DNA of 36,278 nucleotides, from assembly GCA_018609935.1 (NCBI GenBank), contig JAHENH010000053.1:1-36278 (forward strand). Direction: 5' to 3'. The notes beneath the pieces are model-generated. The model was not told the origin of the DNA. It saw only the letters and a list, made by a program, of their open reading frames with translations, and made no database searches. Both the position numbers and the translations under genes were made by a program. Every line of letters starts with the position of its first letter. Position 1 is the first letter of the stretch. This DNA is from Halobacteriales archaeon (lineage in GTDB: Archaea > Halobacteriota > Halobacteria > Halorutilales > JAHENH01). Shown here one piece after another: positions 36,127-36,278 of this stretch.

Positions 36127-36278
36127 GTAAACTACCCCCACCTAAATTGAAGATTTAGGAAGGGGCTTTCAGGTGTTCTCTGCTTCTAACTCCATAGGCG
36201 GCGAGGAGAGGCGCATGGCTTCACTCTCAGCGTCACAGTTCCCCCGATTCATTGGGCAGGTTTACAGGTCTACCCGCT
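36127..36278 (-). mobile_element. Right end of an IS200/IS605-type element with omega-RNA, running off the window
   Basis: Read on the minus strand: a GC-rich stretch, ACCTGAAAGCCCCTTCCTAA, a loop with CTTCAATTTAG, and GTGGGGGTAGTTTA ending near 36127. This is the same GAAGCCCC...GGGGTAGTTnA pattern as at 14.56 and 28.02 kb. A tnpB gene, if present, should begin beyond the right edge of the window and read towards it. Composition contrasts strongly with the AT-rich left flank. Confidence 0.6.

Noticed and set aside
1..36278. tRNA genes
   Set aside because: I scanned by eye for the T-loop consensus GTTCRAATC with a matching acceptor stem and saw no convincing case on either strand.

Overview
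The window (36,278 bp, strongly AT-rich) looks like a chromosome segment of a euryarchaeon related to, or trading genes with, haloarchaea. The signs are families I associate with haloarchaea: an S-layer glycoprotein module, a DUF7544-type membrane protein, RHNLRN-type PAS/GAF histidine kinases, tandem winged-helix regulators next to small three-helix membrane proteins, a geranylgeranyl-reductase-like flavoprotein, IS200/IS605-type TnpB relics with archaeal right ends, and TATA-box promoters placed for leaderless mRNAs. The low GC would fit a lineage such as Methanonatronarchaeia rather than ordinary Halobacteria, but that is a guess. I saw no rRNA, tRNA or CRISPR array.

Layout. 1-3.9 kb: the 3' part of a PLD-like gene and an intact PLD-SNF2 helicase, probably the edge of a DNA-processing or defence locus, ending in the relic of a histidine kinase. 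4-11 kb: two histidine kinases (one broken, one intact), a broken VIT/CCC1-like transporter, a broken DUF7544 protein and a broken lipoprotein. 11-14.5 kb: a metal-homeostasis locus, with an ArsR-type regulator converging on an HMA chaperone / P1B-ATPase / FmdE-like operon that has an inverted-repeat operator candidate. 14.5-15.7 kb: a TnpB relic with its right end, and a CBS protein. 15.9-19.3 kb: an RnfC/NuoF-like gene split in an AT repeat, and small zinc-ribbon and membrane proteins. 19.5-21.1 kb: an S-layer fragment joined to an unrelated domain and followed by a dead tyrosine recombinase, probably the footprint of an integrative element. 21.3-26.1 kb: a broken MscS channel, an intact secreted subtilase and a broken geranylgeranyl reductase. 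26-28 kb: a decayed nuclease-like gene, a zinc ribbon and a second TnpB relic. 28.1-31.1 kb: a compact intact cluster of an acidic-tailed membrane protein, ApbE flavin transferase, a thrombospondin-type-3 protein, a ferric-reductase-like di-heme membrane protein, a small membrane protein and a regulator. 31.4-31.7 kb: a GC-rich structured element that resembles a TnpB right end. 31.8-36 kb: a CrcB fluoride-channel pair, a YraQ-type permease with an amber codon, and an MFS transporter. The window closes with a third clear IS605-type right end.

Two themes stand out. First, a large fraction of the genes are freshly broken by single-base slips in A, G, T or AT runs, or by TGA/TAG at positions where the family has tryptophan, while the metal operon, ApbE cluster, subtilase, CrcB pair and MFS gene are intact. 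Second, the ApbE cluster looks like an undescribed extracytoplasmic flavin/heme electron-transfer system in which the small TSP3 protein, ending in a TGAS motif, could be the flavin acceptor. All functions are assigned by reading motifs; no search was run.
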